Made by a program: the position numbers and the translations under genes. Below, one piece after another: positions 1 through 12,320 of a stretch of 64,000 nt of DNA (within the stretch, counting starts at the first letter, position 1; the number at the start of each line of letters is the position of its first letter). The stretch lies in contig JALMGJ010000004.1 in assembly GCA_023362775.1 (NCBI GenBank), positions 55,283,298-55,347,297 of the forward strand. Reading direction: 5' to 3'. The DNA comes from Charina bottae (lineage: Eukaryota > Chordata > Lepidosauria > Squamata > Charinaidae). A model generated the notes under the pieces. The model saw nothing but the letters and a program-made list of their open reading frames with translations. It made no database searches and was not told the DNA's origin.

Positions 1-412
1 GTCTGTTTTGTTTACTCTACGCCTGGAACCCCATATGCCAGCACAATCCCACACTTTTACCAGGCAGGTAAACAATGGGTTAGGAAAGATGCTGTGAGAT
101 TTAGAAATGTGCAAATATTCTCAATATGTTGTTATTTATGCAATAGATTCATAAAATTAAGATTTTTCATGTTGATTTTCAAAACCATTCTACTGCAATC
201 TCACACCTGCATATTCCATAATCCATATTCCAGAGCAACTTTCCCTTTGCCCCTTGTTATGCTGCCATTATAAAAAATCAAAACAACACATAACAACCCA
301 AAATAATTTTTTAAACAATAAAACATATTGTGCCTGAGGCAATTTCATCCAACCCCAAACAGTTAAAAGTAATCAGGATGGGTACAAAACCTTGCATCCT
401 ACTGAGGAAAAG
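1..412. other. AT-rich sequence, nothing recognised
   Basis: No reading frame, RNA gene or repeat that I recognise. The composition is AT-rich and typical of intergenic or intronic vertebrate DNA. Confidence 0.5.
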
Positions 413-900
413 CTAGGTCTTAAGAGCCTTCCAAAAGGCAGGTAAGGTTGGGGCCATCTGGATCTTGGGTGGGTGGGTAGAATGCTGTTCCATTGTGCAG
501 GAAACAGAGAAGGCATGTCTCCTGGGTCCCATCATGACACTGGTTAAATGGCAGGACTCGGAGCCTGTCCACCCTGTTAGTTCTTGCCAGATGGGCAAAA
601 GCAAAAAGGCAGTCCAGCAAATAACAAGGCCCTGTGCCATGAAGGACTCCATAGATCAAAATCATCTTGAATCACACCCAGAAGTATAGTGTTAACTAGT
701 GAAGTTCATGGAGTAGCAGTATTTAATGGGTCTACTGAGTTAACTACTCCTGCAGTTATATTCTAGACCAGCTGTAGTTTCCATGTAGAGTGCACTGAAG
801 TAACCCTGATAGAGGGTGACTAAGTCATGAGTGAAGTGAATGTGAGTGGGGCCTCTAGCAATGGGTACAATTGACTCACAAGATGGATTTATGCAAGCCA
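413..900 (+). repeat. Old CR1/L2-like interspersed repeat copy
   Basis: This stretch shares a diverged consensus with 36410-36690: phrases around 'cagagaaggca', 'cctgggtcccatcatga' and 'ccatgaaggactc' recur in the same order. Its distal part (about 770-860) matches 12815-12890 and 17730-17830 around 'catgtagagtgca' and 'agtaaccc'. I read it as a degraded copy of an old squamate interspersed repeat, probably a CR1/L2-type LINE 3' region. The family name is uncertain and there is no usable coding capacity. Confidence 0.45.
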
Positions 901-2218
901 CTGCTGCAACCTGCTCTTCAAGCAGCAGCTATATATCAGTACACCCAAATTGTTCACCTGGTCTGTCTGGAACCCCATCCAGAACTAAAGATGGAAATTC
1001 CCTGGATCCATGTGACCTCAGAATCTACACTTGGTCTTGCTAGGGTTGAGCCTGAGTCTGTTTTCCCCATCCAAATCCCCACAGCCTCCGGACCTTGAGA
1101 CAGAACTTCAGCAGCTTTGCTTCGAAGCCAAGGGCTGAGATGTATAACTAGGTATTTTGTCTCTTGAAAATTATATTACTTCATCATTTATATTTATACA
1201 CCATCCTTGTCTTGCAAAGTCAAGCACTTAGATTTCTAAATGGATTCCCAAGAGTGTCACTTCATTATTTCACAATTACACAAAAGATATTGCTAAAATT
1301 GCCTTGTGTTATTTTATTAGAAGCACAATTTAAAACAGGGATCCATTTGCAGAATTATATCCTGAATCATTATAGACAATGGAATGGTAAGCATTTTAAT
1401 AAGATGAGGATTATGAAGCAAAGCAAATTAGATGGTGCAAGAGGTTTCATAATTGACAGCTAAGAATATTCTCTCATATGCTTGAAAGATGCAAAGTCAA
1501 AAGTATAGTGCAAACTTCAGATATTACAATTTTGTCAAGGATTTAAATTTTTTCATATCTATGACATAGTTCTAATTTGAAAGTACTTTTCCATTGAAGG
1601 TCCATTAGAATTAACATATGTGAAACCAAATGTTCCATTCTGATATGTATGTTTGTTGGCTATCGCTGAAAATATGCTTACTCTTGCTGACCATCACTTG
1701 AAACAATGGGGAAATTGCTTCTCTGATACAGAAGAGTGTAGATGTTCTGGACATGTAATATTTTGTCAACCACTATCCTCTTGCCCAGGCTTTAAGAATC
1801 CATTACACCAACCATCTTGCCTTCTGCCAGCCTGTTTTCCTATTGCTTTCAGCTTTTCCATGCATTAGAGTCTTCACCAAGGTTTCTTGCTTCTGCCACA
1901 CATCTTTGGCCTGCTACTACCATTACTGCTGGCTCTGCTAGCTGCTCTTCTGCCATCACTCACATTTTTTTATTATGTCTCCCGCTGCCTTCAGGAGCAG
2001 TGTAGAAGTACCATCTGCGAGGTACTTCTCCTCCTACTGAGAGCTTCTTCTAAGCTAATTCTACAGTCTTGTCTGGGTGTTTCTTGCTGTCTTAGCCTGG
2101 TCATCTAGCTTACCTGAACATAGGAGCCAAGAGATAGTAGAAAGGAAGAACTACTCAGATCCATTGAACATCTGAAAGTGGTACTAGATGGATCATGGAT
2201 CAGTGTCCCAGACAACCT
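901..2218. other. Unannotated AT-rich sequence
   Basis: No gene or element recognised. Short open frames here (for example around 1650-2100) have low-complexity Leu/Ser-rich translations and no domain motif. Confidence 0.45.
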
Positions 2219-2459
2219 GATAAAGCGTTGCGCTTTATCCGAAAATCCGAAAGCGGCAGCAGCGCTTCCGGGTATTTGCGCGCTGCCGCAAGGACGGCAC
2301 TTCCGGGTTTTCCCGCGGCGACACACCAACCAATGTAACCCTCTATATAAATATCTGATAAATTCTTTCACCCCCTTTTAAAGAAAATAAATTATGCAAG
2401 CATACATTTTATACCAGGACTTTCCAAAGTTTTTCCCGCGGTGACACACCAATCGGCGT
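2219..2459. repeat. Rearranged partial copy of the fold-back MITE locus at 4.0-4.24 kb
   Basis: Positions 2242-2330 are the reverse complement of 4148-4236 with two mismatches seen. Positions 2324-2459 are an apparently identical direct copy of 4014-4149. The two parts meet at the 7-base word 'caccaac', which is present in both sources. A perfect 9-bp hairpin (2219-2239, loop 'ttg') sits at the left edge. The block contains only half of the MITE plus about 84 bp of the DNA that flanks the intact MITE at 4105, so it was copied from that locus rather than transposed. Confidence 0.75.
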
Positions 2460-4013
2460 GATTAAATCAATTGATTTATAGTGTTTATTTATTTACTTAT
2501 TTATTTAACTAATAAAATAAATACATACATAATTTATAGATAATTAAAGATGAATAATATAAATAAAACAAATAATGATCAGTTGATCAGTTGATCTGTT
2601 GTGTTGACTGTTTAGCAACTCTTCTCTAAACATAATGGAAAAGCGTTCTTCTTAGATAAGACAAGCTTCAGTCTTTTGAAATTTTCAGCCAAGAACTATC
2701 CTAACAATAGCTCAAATTACTTTTTAGATGAAAATAAAAAGTAAATAGTATCTGAAAAGAAAAATAGTAACATGGTTGGCAATAATAAAAATAAAACTAT
2801 CCCAGTACTTTGAACTTCCATTGTTTAATTCATTTGGGGAAGTACAATGTTTTTTTTCCCTTTCTGACACATGTGCTAAAGGTGGCAGAGCTATATACTC
2901 TCTCCCCCAGAAAGTTCATGGAATGGCATTCCCTGGGGAATTCTATAGGACAGTAATGGTAAATCAGCTGCAGCAAAACATTACAGAAGTTTAAAAAAAA
3001 AAACGATTTACATATAGCCAAGCTGACAACAGTAATCACATATTACAGAATACATAGAAATCATTATTCCTGAAATTCTGCTCATCATTTTGGAAGTTTA
3101 TAATGGAACTAAGAAGAAAGGCCCTAAAACAGATAGCACTTAAGAAAGTAAGATTTCTCAACTGATGAAGAAAAATTCATATTAAGAAACCAATATTATT
3201 TTGTGTCGTGTCCCAAAGGAGAAAGAACTGATCCTTGGTTGAGTTTCTCTCAATTGCCAATCACTTCTCATTATCTTTGCACAGTGGGAACATCTTTGCC
3301 AAATTTTCTTGGTAGGTAGAGGGTTGATTATTCATTGTTGCTATGGAATTAAAAATAGAACTTCTTTAAATAACTGATAACATATAAACAGGTAGTTTGA
3401 TCTGAGAAAAATGTGTCTTGAAAAAATAGCAAGTAATGCATTTATTACATTTTAGAATACAACATATTTTCAACTGATAAATATAACCCTTCTATCACCC
3501 TTCAAATATTTTGCTTTGCTTAGTTTTCCTCTGGAAACTTTGAACATTCTTTCTTTTATAAACAAGTACAGGTGTTTCTGACTCAGAAGCTCAAATTGTC
3601 ATCACGTTTTAGCCTTTTAGCAAGGATTACTAATTTATTTTGCCCTTTTAATTTATTTGTGGAGCAGTTTTTCCACACATATGAATAATACTAGAAAACT
3701 CCTTGAAGAAAATGTTTTGGTATCACTGATGTCCAAGAGAAGGGTATTGAAGTTACCAACTGGCCAAGTCTAGGGATCTTCTCAAGGTGTGAGAGCTCTA
3801 ATATGTGCTGAGGTTCCCCACCAGAATGATTTTGTTATTTATTTCAGTCTGCAGACACATCTCTCTATTTGTGCATTTTTCTAATGAGATGACTAGAGAG
3901 GCGGACAAATAAGCAGTTAAAACAGAGGGATAGCCAGGCTTGGGTGACTCATTATTGAAGAATTTTATATTTATATTTCCAGTTTTTCTCACAGTTACTC
4001 TTATGTTGGCCTC
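2460..4013. other. AT-rich sequence between the direct repeats
   Basis: No coding or repeat feature recognised. It is bounded by the 136-bp direct repeats 2324-2459 and 4014-4149. Confidence 0.45.
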
Positions 4014-4104
4014 CACCAACCAATGTAACCCTCTATATAAATATCTGATAAATTCTTTCACCCCCTTTTAAAGAAAATAAATTATGCAAGCATACATTTT
4101 ATAC

Positions 4105-4364
4105 CAGGACTTTCCAAAGTTTTTCCCGCGGTGACACACCAATCGGCGTTGGTGTGTCGCCGCGGGAAAACCCGGAAGTGCCGTCCTTGCGGCAGCGCGC
4201 AAAAACCCGGAAGCGCTGCTGTCGCTTTCGGATTTTGCGCGCTGCAGTTGGTGTGTCACCACGGGAAAACCCGGAAGCGCTGCGCTTCCGGGTTGTGTGG
4301 CGACACACCAGACTGTGTGTGGCGACACACTTTTGTGTCGCGACACACAGTTTGGAAAGCTCTG
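4105..4364. mobile_element. Non-autonomous hAT-type fold-back MITE, copy 1
   Basis: The ends are 'caggactttccaaa' and 'tttggaaagctctg', imperfect terminal inverted repeats, and the 8-bp target duplication 'ttttatac' is perfect (4097-4104 and 4365-4372). Eight-bp duplications and CAG...CTG ends are typical of hAT transposons. The interior has no coding capacity and is built from alternating inverted modules containing 'cgccgcgggaaaacccggaag' variants, so the whole element can fold into long hairpins. It would need a hAT transposase supplied in trans. Related copies lie at 27126, 39427 and 50711. Confidence 0.85.
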
Positions 4365-4372
4365 TTTTATAC

Positions 4373-5264
4373 TCATGAATTCATTAAAAAATGGTTGTAC
4401 ATATCTTTTAAATTTCCCTTCCTGTTTCAGGTAACTTGATGATTTACCTGCATTGAGGGTGACAGATGAATGGTTTTCATAATAGTGTTTGATCTTCAAA
4501 AATCTCATTCAGTTCTAGGCTGCAAAAATCTAGATGGCTACAAAGAGAATTTCTGTACCTCTTTGCTGCCATCTGCAACACAGATCTGATGATCCCAATA
4601 AATGGGTTTGAAGAATTGGAGACAATGGTATGGATAACCTCAGTCACAGATTCTTCTCAAGTTAAACTGTAACACAGCTTTACTTCTTTTAATTCTGGAA
4701 GTGCACTTGGAAGAATGCTTTTCAGTCATGGCACAAATGCCTGAGGGTTGGATGAAATGATGTATTAACAGTAATTCAGCTGTTGAAGTAGAAGCATGGA
4801 TCAGCTAAGGAACAACATGGCATGCACTTAATCCATTAGTAATTTCTATCTAATGACTTCAGTTCTCCATCAAGATCAGGTATACTAACCTTAGTATTCA
4901 GAAATTTGGGGACAATTGGAAGCATTTCAGACATAAACATTTTAGCCAGCTCCCTTTTCTTCTGGAAATGCTTTCTGACAGTTAGTGGAGAATTCAATAC
5001 TTTTCATCCTATCTTAAGGATAGAATGTCAGATACTAGATTTATTCTAAATTCCAGAGCCTTTGTAAACCGATTCCATGTAACAAACAGGAATTCCCTCT
5101 CTCTCCTCAGGATGAAAATCAACAATAACAAAACATGCATCCATCCATTACAGTGGGACAATTGCAATGAATAGATGAGTATCATTTCTTATTAATTTGG
5201 GAGGTTTTAGTGTTTAGAAAGAAATCAATAGAGTAAGCACTTTAATCACAATAAAGACAAGAGA
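4373..5264. other. AT-rich sequence, nothing recognised
   Basis: No gene, RNA or repeat recognised between the MITE and the gypsy element. Confidence 0.45.
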
Positions 5265-5269
5265 GAATC

Positions 5270-5633
5270 TGTCAGGTCCACGCAACCAAATGAACGTAGT
5301 GCATTCGCTTGCTGCTTCCCGCCAACAGAGCCAGCTAGCTGAGAGAAAGCCGACGCGTGTCAAGCTTGTTTACGGGATGGGAGGGGGGATGGAAGCCAGA
5401 CAGCGAGCAGCAGACTCTGGGAACCAAGGTCAAACGCAACTGCCTGAGCCAGGTGTGGGGAGGGGGAATGTTAGCTCACCAAGAGAATGTTTTAATTAGA
5501 GGCTTCATGCCTTTTTTGTCAGTTCCAGCTTTCTCTGGATTGTTATAGCTTTCTTCAATTAAACAACTTTCCCTTTCTACTTTGAACTGACTGAAGTTGT
5601 TTTCTTTGATGTTTGAGCCTAGCATTTGTTACA
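5270..5633 (+). repeat. Probable 5' LTR of the gypsy element
   Basis: It begins 'tgtcaggtcc' and ends 'ttgttaca', giving TG...CA termini, and has an 'attaaa' poly-A-like signal near 5560. The first gag frame opens about 28 bp beyond the assigned end. With no 3' LTR for comparison, the right boundary is a guess; a second 'ttgttaca' ends near 5661. Confidence 0.5.
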
Positions 5634-5660
5634 TTAAGCTGAAACTCACAGAATTGTTAC

Positions 5661-7159
5661 ATGACCGCTTTGCCTGAGGATACTCCTTTGCCTGAGGAGA
5701 TTCATTCACCAGCCAGCCAGGTTGCACACCTGTACATGTTGTTGGGACAGACGATGGAAGGTGCCGGTACTTCAACTGCAGGATCCAGTGAGACGAAAGG
5801 CGAAGGGCTCGAACAAGTCCAGGCCATTGCATCGAAAGTACCAGGGGGTGAAGGCGATCCCCAAGAGGGCACTTTGAAACTGAGCAAGAGGTTGAGAAAG
5901 ATGAGAAACAATGAAGAACATGAGAAGTCGGTCATGATGAAAGGCGAGCTGAAACCGAAGAAGCGCTGGTCCGAAAAGATTGCCGGGATGCTCGAGAGTG
6001 GTGCTACTAAAAACATTACCACCAGATGAGGTACTTGTACTGATCGAATGACGGAATTAGAAGATAGGATGGGCAGCATATCTTTCGAGATGGAGACCTT
6101 GTGACAATGCATGGCCACATTGCAAGCGTCTGTTGGGAAGATACTGCAGAAGCTGGAGGAACCCGGGATCGGGTCGAGACCCGGGAGTTCCAGTGGTACT
6201 TCTGGACCAGTGGATGAGGAGGGGGTCTGAAGATGAGTCCAGCACAGATGAGGAGAGCCAGCCAGCATCACCTCTGACAAGGAAAAGGGCGGCGCGAGAA
6301 GAGATGCCTAGGGTGCCGAGACACTCAAAGAGGCCTGCGGGAGCACGCGAAATATGGGTGAGGTTTGACAGAGACCCCAAGTGCCTAGCATGCTTCATGA
6401 CCCATGTTAAGGGGTTCATGGATGAATTTGGACTCATTTGTAGACAAGGAAGCAAAGGTGAGATACATCTCAGCCTATCTGGAAAGGGAAGCAGCAGACT
6501 GGCTGATTGAACTCCACGACACTGATGCCCCAGAACTAACGGATTTCAACGAGTTTATGACAGCCTTGAGGGACCGGTTCGAAGACACCTTGTCCAAAGT
6601 GACAGCGAAGGTCGAGATGCAATCGATCAAGCAAGGGAACTGGTCGGTGGCTGAATATGCTTTGGAATTTAAGAGACTAGTGGGCCGCCTCATGGATTGG
6701 CCAGAAACATTCAAAATTGAATACTTTCAGATGGGATTGAGACCAGATATCTTAGAAACTTGCCTGAACTAATGAGATCCCAAGACCCTGAAGGAGTGGG
6801 TGCTATTGGCCGGGATGGTAGAGAGCACCAAACTTTGCTTAAAGAAGCAATTACAGCTGCAAGATGCAGCAAAGAAAGTAAAGTCAATGGCCAGCCCAGC
6901 GGACAAGCAAAGCCAACGCCGAAAATGGGACGAAGAGAGGGAACGACACGCCCAGAGGAATTTGTGCTTCAAGTGTGGCAAGGAGGGTCATCGAGCCATT
7001 GATTGCAAACAAAAGGCCAGCCAGCTGCAACCCGCAGCAAAAAGGATTATAACTCAAACCCCTAAGCGCAAAAGCAAAGAGACAGCTGCCAAAGCTGAGG
7101 AGATGCACGAAGGGGGTTTCCTCGATAGCACCAGCGACTCCGAAGAAGATGAGTTTTAG
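5661..7159 (+). pseudogene. Gypsy gag remnant with CCHC zinc knuckle
   Basis: Gag builds the particle that packages the retrotransposon RNA. Three overlapping or adjacent frames can be followed: an acidic/charged N-terminal part (about 5661-6029), a capsid-like part (about 6360-6772, with a run resembling retrotransposon gag 'EREAADWLIEL'), and a nucleocapsid part. The last contains a clear CCHC zinc knuckle at 6965-7006 (CFKCGKEGHRAIDC). Stops and frame changes separate the pieces, so no intact Gag is encoded. Confidence 0.8.
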
Positions 7160-7206
7160 TCGGTGGGAAACGCCAGCCTCCTACCCTGAAGGGCTCCAGT
7201 TGGCAT

Positions 7207-7497
7207 GTGGATTGTGACTGGCGCGTCGATCCCATGGTAAGTGAAGAATGTCCCTCAATGTTAATAAGCATACAATTGAAAAAACTAGAAACTAAACGCA
7301 GGGCAGACCTAATGGCAATGCTAGATTCTGGGTGTACATGTTGCCTCATAAATCCAGCAATCATGACTGGACTTGGTCTTAAAGTGGGGAAACTAAAGCA
7401 TCCCATAGTCTTCACACAACTAGATGGCACAGAGGCTAGCTGGGGTCTGGTGGAGTTTTGTTCCGAAGAAGTTAAGTTAAAGATTGGGACCCATTGA
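7207..7497 (+). pseudogene. Gypsy retropepsin-like aspartic protease remnant
   Basis: The protease cleaves the Gag-Pol polyprotein. The diagnostic active-site triplet Asp-Ser-Gly is at about 7324-7332 in the context 'MLDSGCTCCLI'. The region lies between the zinc knuckle and the reverse transcriptase, as expected. A TGA at 7495-7497 cuts the frame before the conserved C-terminal flap and helix region, which appears to continue downstream without an open frame. Confidence 0.75.
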
Positions 7498-7637
7498 GAG
7501 ACAATTAGATTCCTTGTCACCCCAATTGCCAATCAGTCAGTGATTTTAGGTTTATCCTGGCTAAGGAAATGCAACCCCCACATCAATTGGGCAGCGGGAG
7601 ACATAGAATTTGAGGACGGGTTGTATAAAGGCGAAAC

Positions 7638-9335
7638 TTGTTGGCTGTAAATCCTGATACTGCGTTGTTTGGCATGATGGTGGAATCGGTTAAGCAATCG
7701 ACCCAGAAGGAGAAAAGCCTGATACCCAAACAGTATAGAGATTTGCACAAGGTTTTTGAAGAGAAAGAATCAGATCAACTCCCTCCCCATAGAGACTGTG
7801 ACTGTGCAATTGAAATAGAAGCTGGGGCGAAATTGCCAAAGACCAAACTATATTCTATGACTCCGAAAGAGCAGGAAGCACTGAGAGATTTTGTATATAA
7901 AAACCTAAAATGGGGTTTCATCCGGCTAGCTACTTCGCCAATGGCAGCCCCTGTGCTCTTCAGACCCAAAAAGGATGGGTCCTTAACACTGTGCACCAAT
8001 CATAGGGGTTTGAATGCCATCAGTGCTGATAATAGGCACCCACTCCCTCTGATGAAAGACATGCTTGCTCACCTATCAAAGGGGAAGATTTTTATGAAAT
8101 TGGATTTGAGGGAAGCTTATTACCGCGTATGCATTCGCAAAGGGGATGAGTGGAAAACTACTTTTAACTGTCAACTGGGTTGTTTTTAGTTTTTTGTGAT
8201 GCCATTCAGATTGAAAGGAGCTGGGGGGGTGTTCATGCACTTCATAAACGAAGTTCTTCATGAATTTCTGTATGAAGGGGTCCTTGTCTACCTAGATGAC
8301 ATCCTGATCTATTCCCAAACCTTGGAAGAACATGTAAAATTAGTGTGTGAGGTTCTAAAGAGGCTTTTGAAAGCTCAATTATTCATCAAGCTTTCAAAGT
8401 GTGAATTCCATAAAGACCAACTAGACTACCTGGGTTACAGAGTTTCAAGCAGGGGCATTAAGATGGACCCCGCTAAAGTGCAAGATGTTCTAGGTTGGGA
8501 ACCCCCAAAGACCCGGAGACAGCTGCAGAGTTTCCTGGGGTTTGCAAATTTCTATCAACAATTTATCAATAATTTCACCCAAGAGGCTCTGCCTCTGACA
8601 GACCTACTCAAGACTAGGGGGAAGGGAGACACCAGGAAAGTGAAACCCCCCCAGGGCGGTGCTGAATTGGGCTGCTGAATGTCAGGAGGCGTTCGAATGG
8701 CTGAAAGCCTTATTTACTGCCGGACCCATTTTAAAACATCCAGACCCACAAGAACCCCTAGTGGTCCAGGTCTATGCTCCAGATGTGGCTTTGGGAGGCA
8801 TGTTATCACAGAAGGACAAGGAAGGGGTTTTACACCCATGTGCGTACTTATCCCAAAAGTTCAGCAAAGCTGAACTCAGGTGGTTAGTGTGGGAAAAGAA
8901 AGCCTTCGCAATAAAATGGGCCCTCCAGATGTGGTGGCACCTCCTGGAAGGAGCTATCCATCCCTTTGAAGTCTGGACTGACCATAAAAATCTAGAAGCA
9001 TTGAAAACGCCCCACAAACTAACACCAAAGCGAATCAGGTGGACTCAATTTTTTTTAGCAAATTTAACTTCACGCTGAAATACCTCCCCGGGAAAAGAAA
9101 TTTCCTAGCAGATGCCCTACCTAGGCTACCCCAACACAAAAGTGAAAGAGAAGAAATCATTGACACTGTGATCCCTTTACAACAACTGGGGTTAGCTGCC
9201 GAAACCAGGAGCCAAAAGCGTGACTCAGCACCGCAAATAGAAACCGGGCTCCTGCAGGAATTACAGGAGGCATTAGGAAAAGATTATTGGTTGCTGGACT
9301 TCATCATGGGTCTGACATTCTGTCTACATTTCTGA
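7638..9335 (+). pseudogene. Gypsy reverse transcriptase and RNase H remnant
   Basis: RT copies the element RNA into DNA and RNase H degrades the template. RT motifs in order are 'PVLFRPKKDGS' (about 7960), 'KLDLREAYYRV' (about 8098-8130) and the catalytic YLDD at 8289-8300. The TAG at 8187-8189 interrupts RT just before its 'VMPF' box. The fingers/palm then continues to a connection region with 'FLGFANFYQQFI'. A frame change near 8660 leads into RNase H ('VWTDHKNLEAL', about 8970-9003). From about 9302 the translation no longer resembles pol, so the frame tail to 9335 is probably flanking DNA. No integrase follows. Confidence 0.85.
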
Positions 9336-11121
9336 TGAGCAGGCCTTGTCAGGATGTGGCCCTTTAATATTACACAGCCTCTGGAACAGATGGCTTGTTG
9401 AAGATGATCTTTGGCTGTTCCTCAGAAAGTATATATTTCCTGTGGTCCCACTCTGACCTGAAGTCCCAGAACAGTCTTGTTTTCCTTCAGAGAATTCAGG
9501 TAGGTCACAACATCTCCTCAGAAAGCGCCAGCAATACTGAAGCTGGACCAAGGAAGTGTTTCAACAGCAGCTTTTGACTGGTAGATTGTCAGATGGAGAT
9601 CACAGATGTGAACTACAATGAAGTTATGCTCAAACAGCAACATTGCTCATTCATATGCCTCATAAATACTTAGCTCATAGAATTTATAGAGCAATAAAAA
9701 GGTAATAGATCAAGATAATTGGTTGCCTTCTTTATTTATTTATTTGTGAGATAACTATATCCTTCATTTCTGAATAGTTTGTGCATACAGTTGTATCAAT
9801 AATAAATATCAATACTAGAAAGGCTTTATTATTGTTGTGAAGGAGTTTGAGCTGCCTAATTCATAAACATATTTTGAGCGGGAAAGGCTTCTGAAATAAT
9901 TATACTATTGTTACAGACCACTCAGCATTATATTGCTAAAAACAGTTTATACTTCACAGTAGAACTGCTTGTTAAGCACATCTCTTTATTCAGGAACATC
10001 AGCACAATCTTCCAGAATAATTTTCTTAAGGAAGTGAATTATTTTAGCAATCTTATTTCTAGGTGATCAGAAAAAAATCTGCCTTTTCAAGGAAGCCTTC
10101 ATGATGCAAGCAAATCATGCTATTTGTTCGCTAATTTTTTATGGGGAAAAAGATAATCAGACATATATTGCTAAATAATACTTTTGTTTATTTGCTATTT
10201 ATATTCCTTGTTTGCATTAGAAATACATGGTTTTCCATGTAAATTCTAAAATGGAAAAACTGAGAAAGAAATTATAAATCACAAATTATTAGTTTCTAGT
10301 TTAGTAGCTATATTAATCTGCAACAAGAACAAAGGATTTTGTAGAGTCTCAAAGGCTTACATTTTCATGCAGCTGTCCATTTCATCAAATGCATAAATCT
10401 TACTCTGAAAGAAGAGTAAATTTACATCTATGTTTACCGAAGAACAGGTGAAGGAATAGTAAACAATACACAAAATGAATGTAATCTATTAAGTGAAAGG
10501 AAATCTAGTCTCCTTTCTTTAAATTGTCCAATTCAAATGGTAGTCAAACTCTGTAACAGAGAAAATATTCTGTATTTTTGATGTTTATTAAAGAATATGG
10601 CCCCAACTGCACTTTCTTTCTGTTGTCCAAACCAAGAGCTGTCACCAGAATTGTTTAAAATGCAAATACTTCCCTGTCAGTTTTGCCCACAGATAACAGA
10701 CTGATGTTGCTCATCCTGTTGCCATAGTTACTAGGGCACGGCAGCTCATTAGCTGCATTTTAAAAGTTTGAATGTGCTCTGACATGAACCTACAATTCAA
10801 GAGAGAGCAACCTGAACTGTATGAAATAAAAGCCATCCTTGGAGTTTTATCACTTATTCCTTCCAGGTTATCATATCAAATACATTCTAAAATTAATTAA
10901 TCTGAAATGTTTGTCTGGAAATTGTGTGGTTGCTAAATGGCATGGAAACAAGAAATTAGGAGGTGTTTTGATTCTCACTTAGTAATGAATCCACATGTAT
11001 ATCACATGTGGATGATAATATATAAAATGGAGATCTTTACCGTTTTGGCTTTATGCTCTAATTTTTAATAGATTTGTTCTGTGTCCTTGGATATAAGTAT
11101 ACTGGATACTTCTCAGTTTTT
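9303..11121. other. AT-rich sequence, nothing recognised
   Basis: No coding or RNA feature recognised. The junction near 9302 marks the abrupt end of gypsy similarity. Confidence 0.45.
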
Positions 11122-11136
11122 TATTTTCATTTTTTT

Positions 11137-11263
11137 AAAATACTTTTTTATTGAGATTTTAGAATATACATAGTTAAAAGTTTGAAACGAAACGGAAATA
11201 GAAATAGAAATACAAATCAAAGAAAGGAAGAAAAAAGTGTAGAAAAGCAAAGAAAAGAAATAG
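11137..11263 (-). mobile_element. Short L1-type 3' end insertion
   Basis: Read on the minus strand it ends in an AATAAA-like signal and an A-run, after a pyrimidine-rich tract resembling the 3' end of the element at 30258-31414 ('tttctatttctattt'). It is flanked by a near-perfect direct repeat 'tattttcatttttt' (from 11122 and from 11264). This is a severely 5'-truncated LINE insertion. Confidence 0.65.
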
Positions 11264-11278
11264 TATTTTCATTTTTTT

Positions 11279-12320
11279 CAGTAAACATTTATAATTTCAT
11301 TGATCCTTTAGTATGTGAGTTATCATATTGTCACACAGTCAAATGAGTGTTCCAGTCTGAATATGGCATTTTAAAGTGCTTTCACTGTACACAGGAAACA
11401 GCTTTACAAAAATGCTTCTATCTTATTTTAAAATGTTGGAAATAGCAATAGTTTATAAATCCTATTATCTATTGTACACAGAAAGTAGATTTCGTAAAGC
11501 TGTCCAAAACATCAGAGGTAAATTTATTCAATTTAATTAGCCAGGATGCAAAACACAGCGTAGGAGTAGTACTTTCTATAGGTACTTGTAAGATAACCAA
11601 ATGTGAATTGGAAAAAAAAAACCTGTCAGGGAAAGCACACCATTTGTGATTCTGCTAAATATATTTGTCTATATGTGTTATTAAGCTGACTACAAAATTA
11701 ATTTAACAATCTTAAATTAAAAGATTGTTTACCAAACATTAAATAATATATATTTTTAAAAATTGTCCCAATTTCCCAACAAGAAATTATCAGATTTCAG
11801 AACTCTAGTTTGGATACTTCTAGAAATAAGTTTGTAAAAGATTTACGTAGTTTCCAGAAATATTAGTGGTACTAACAGAGGCATCTCTCCCTCTGAAAAC
11901 AGAACTTTCAGGAAGCAAACTTTTATAGCAGTGGTGAAGAGATAAACTCTCCTCCGCTGCTTGCAGTCTGTCTATTGCTCATCTTTCTTGAAACAATCTT
12001 TGTCCAACAGAGTAAAACATTTCAGTAAAATAAATAACACTGAGTTTGGTGTCTGACAATTACATAGGGTACATGTATACAATATTTGCTTCTTGCTCCT
12101 TTAAAATATGCATGAACTAAAGCTTAGAAATATATCTCTTCTCTGTTTCTCTGATTTTGAAAGGATAAGGAGTGAATTATATAAACACAGAAGATAAAGT
12201 GTTCCTGTAGGTCAGGCTTGACTCCTGCTATCAATATAGATACATCTTGATTGATTGATTGCAATGATAATTGCCTTCTTCTGGGATATTGCTTTTCAAT
12301 TTCCCAATCTAGTCTACTGC
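11279..12320. other. AT-rich sequence, nothing recognised
   Basis: No recognised feature. Confidence 0.45.

Larger units (their letters stand above)
5270..9302 (+). mobile_element. Degenerate, 3'-truncated Ty3/gypsy LTR retrotransposon
   Basis: A likely 5' LTR is followed by gag, aspartic protease, reverse transcriptase and RNase H coding traces in the canonical order. The reading frame is broken repeatedly, for example by a TAG at 8187-8189. The similarity to gypsy proteins stops near 9302, just after the RNase H/connection region, with no integrase and no second LTR in the window. This is therefore a dead copy truncated at the 3' side. The RT and zinc-knuckle types fit vertebrate Ty3/gypsy elements, possibly of the Sushi/chromovirus branch, but the exact lineage is not established. 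Confidence 0.88.

Noticed and set aside
4105..4364. CRISPR-like array from repeated 'gcgacacacc' words
   Set aside because: Repeats are in alternating orientation, irregularly spaced and inside a transposon with an 8-bp duplication; the genome is eukaryotic.
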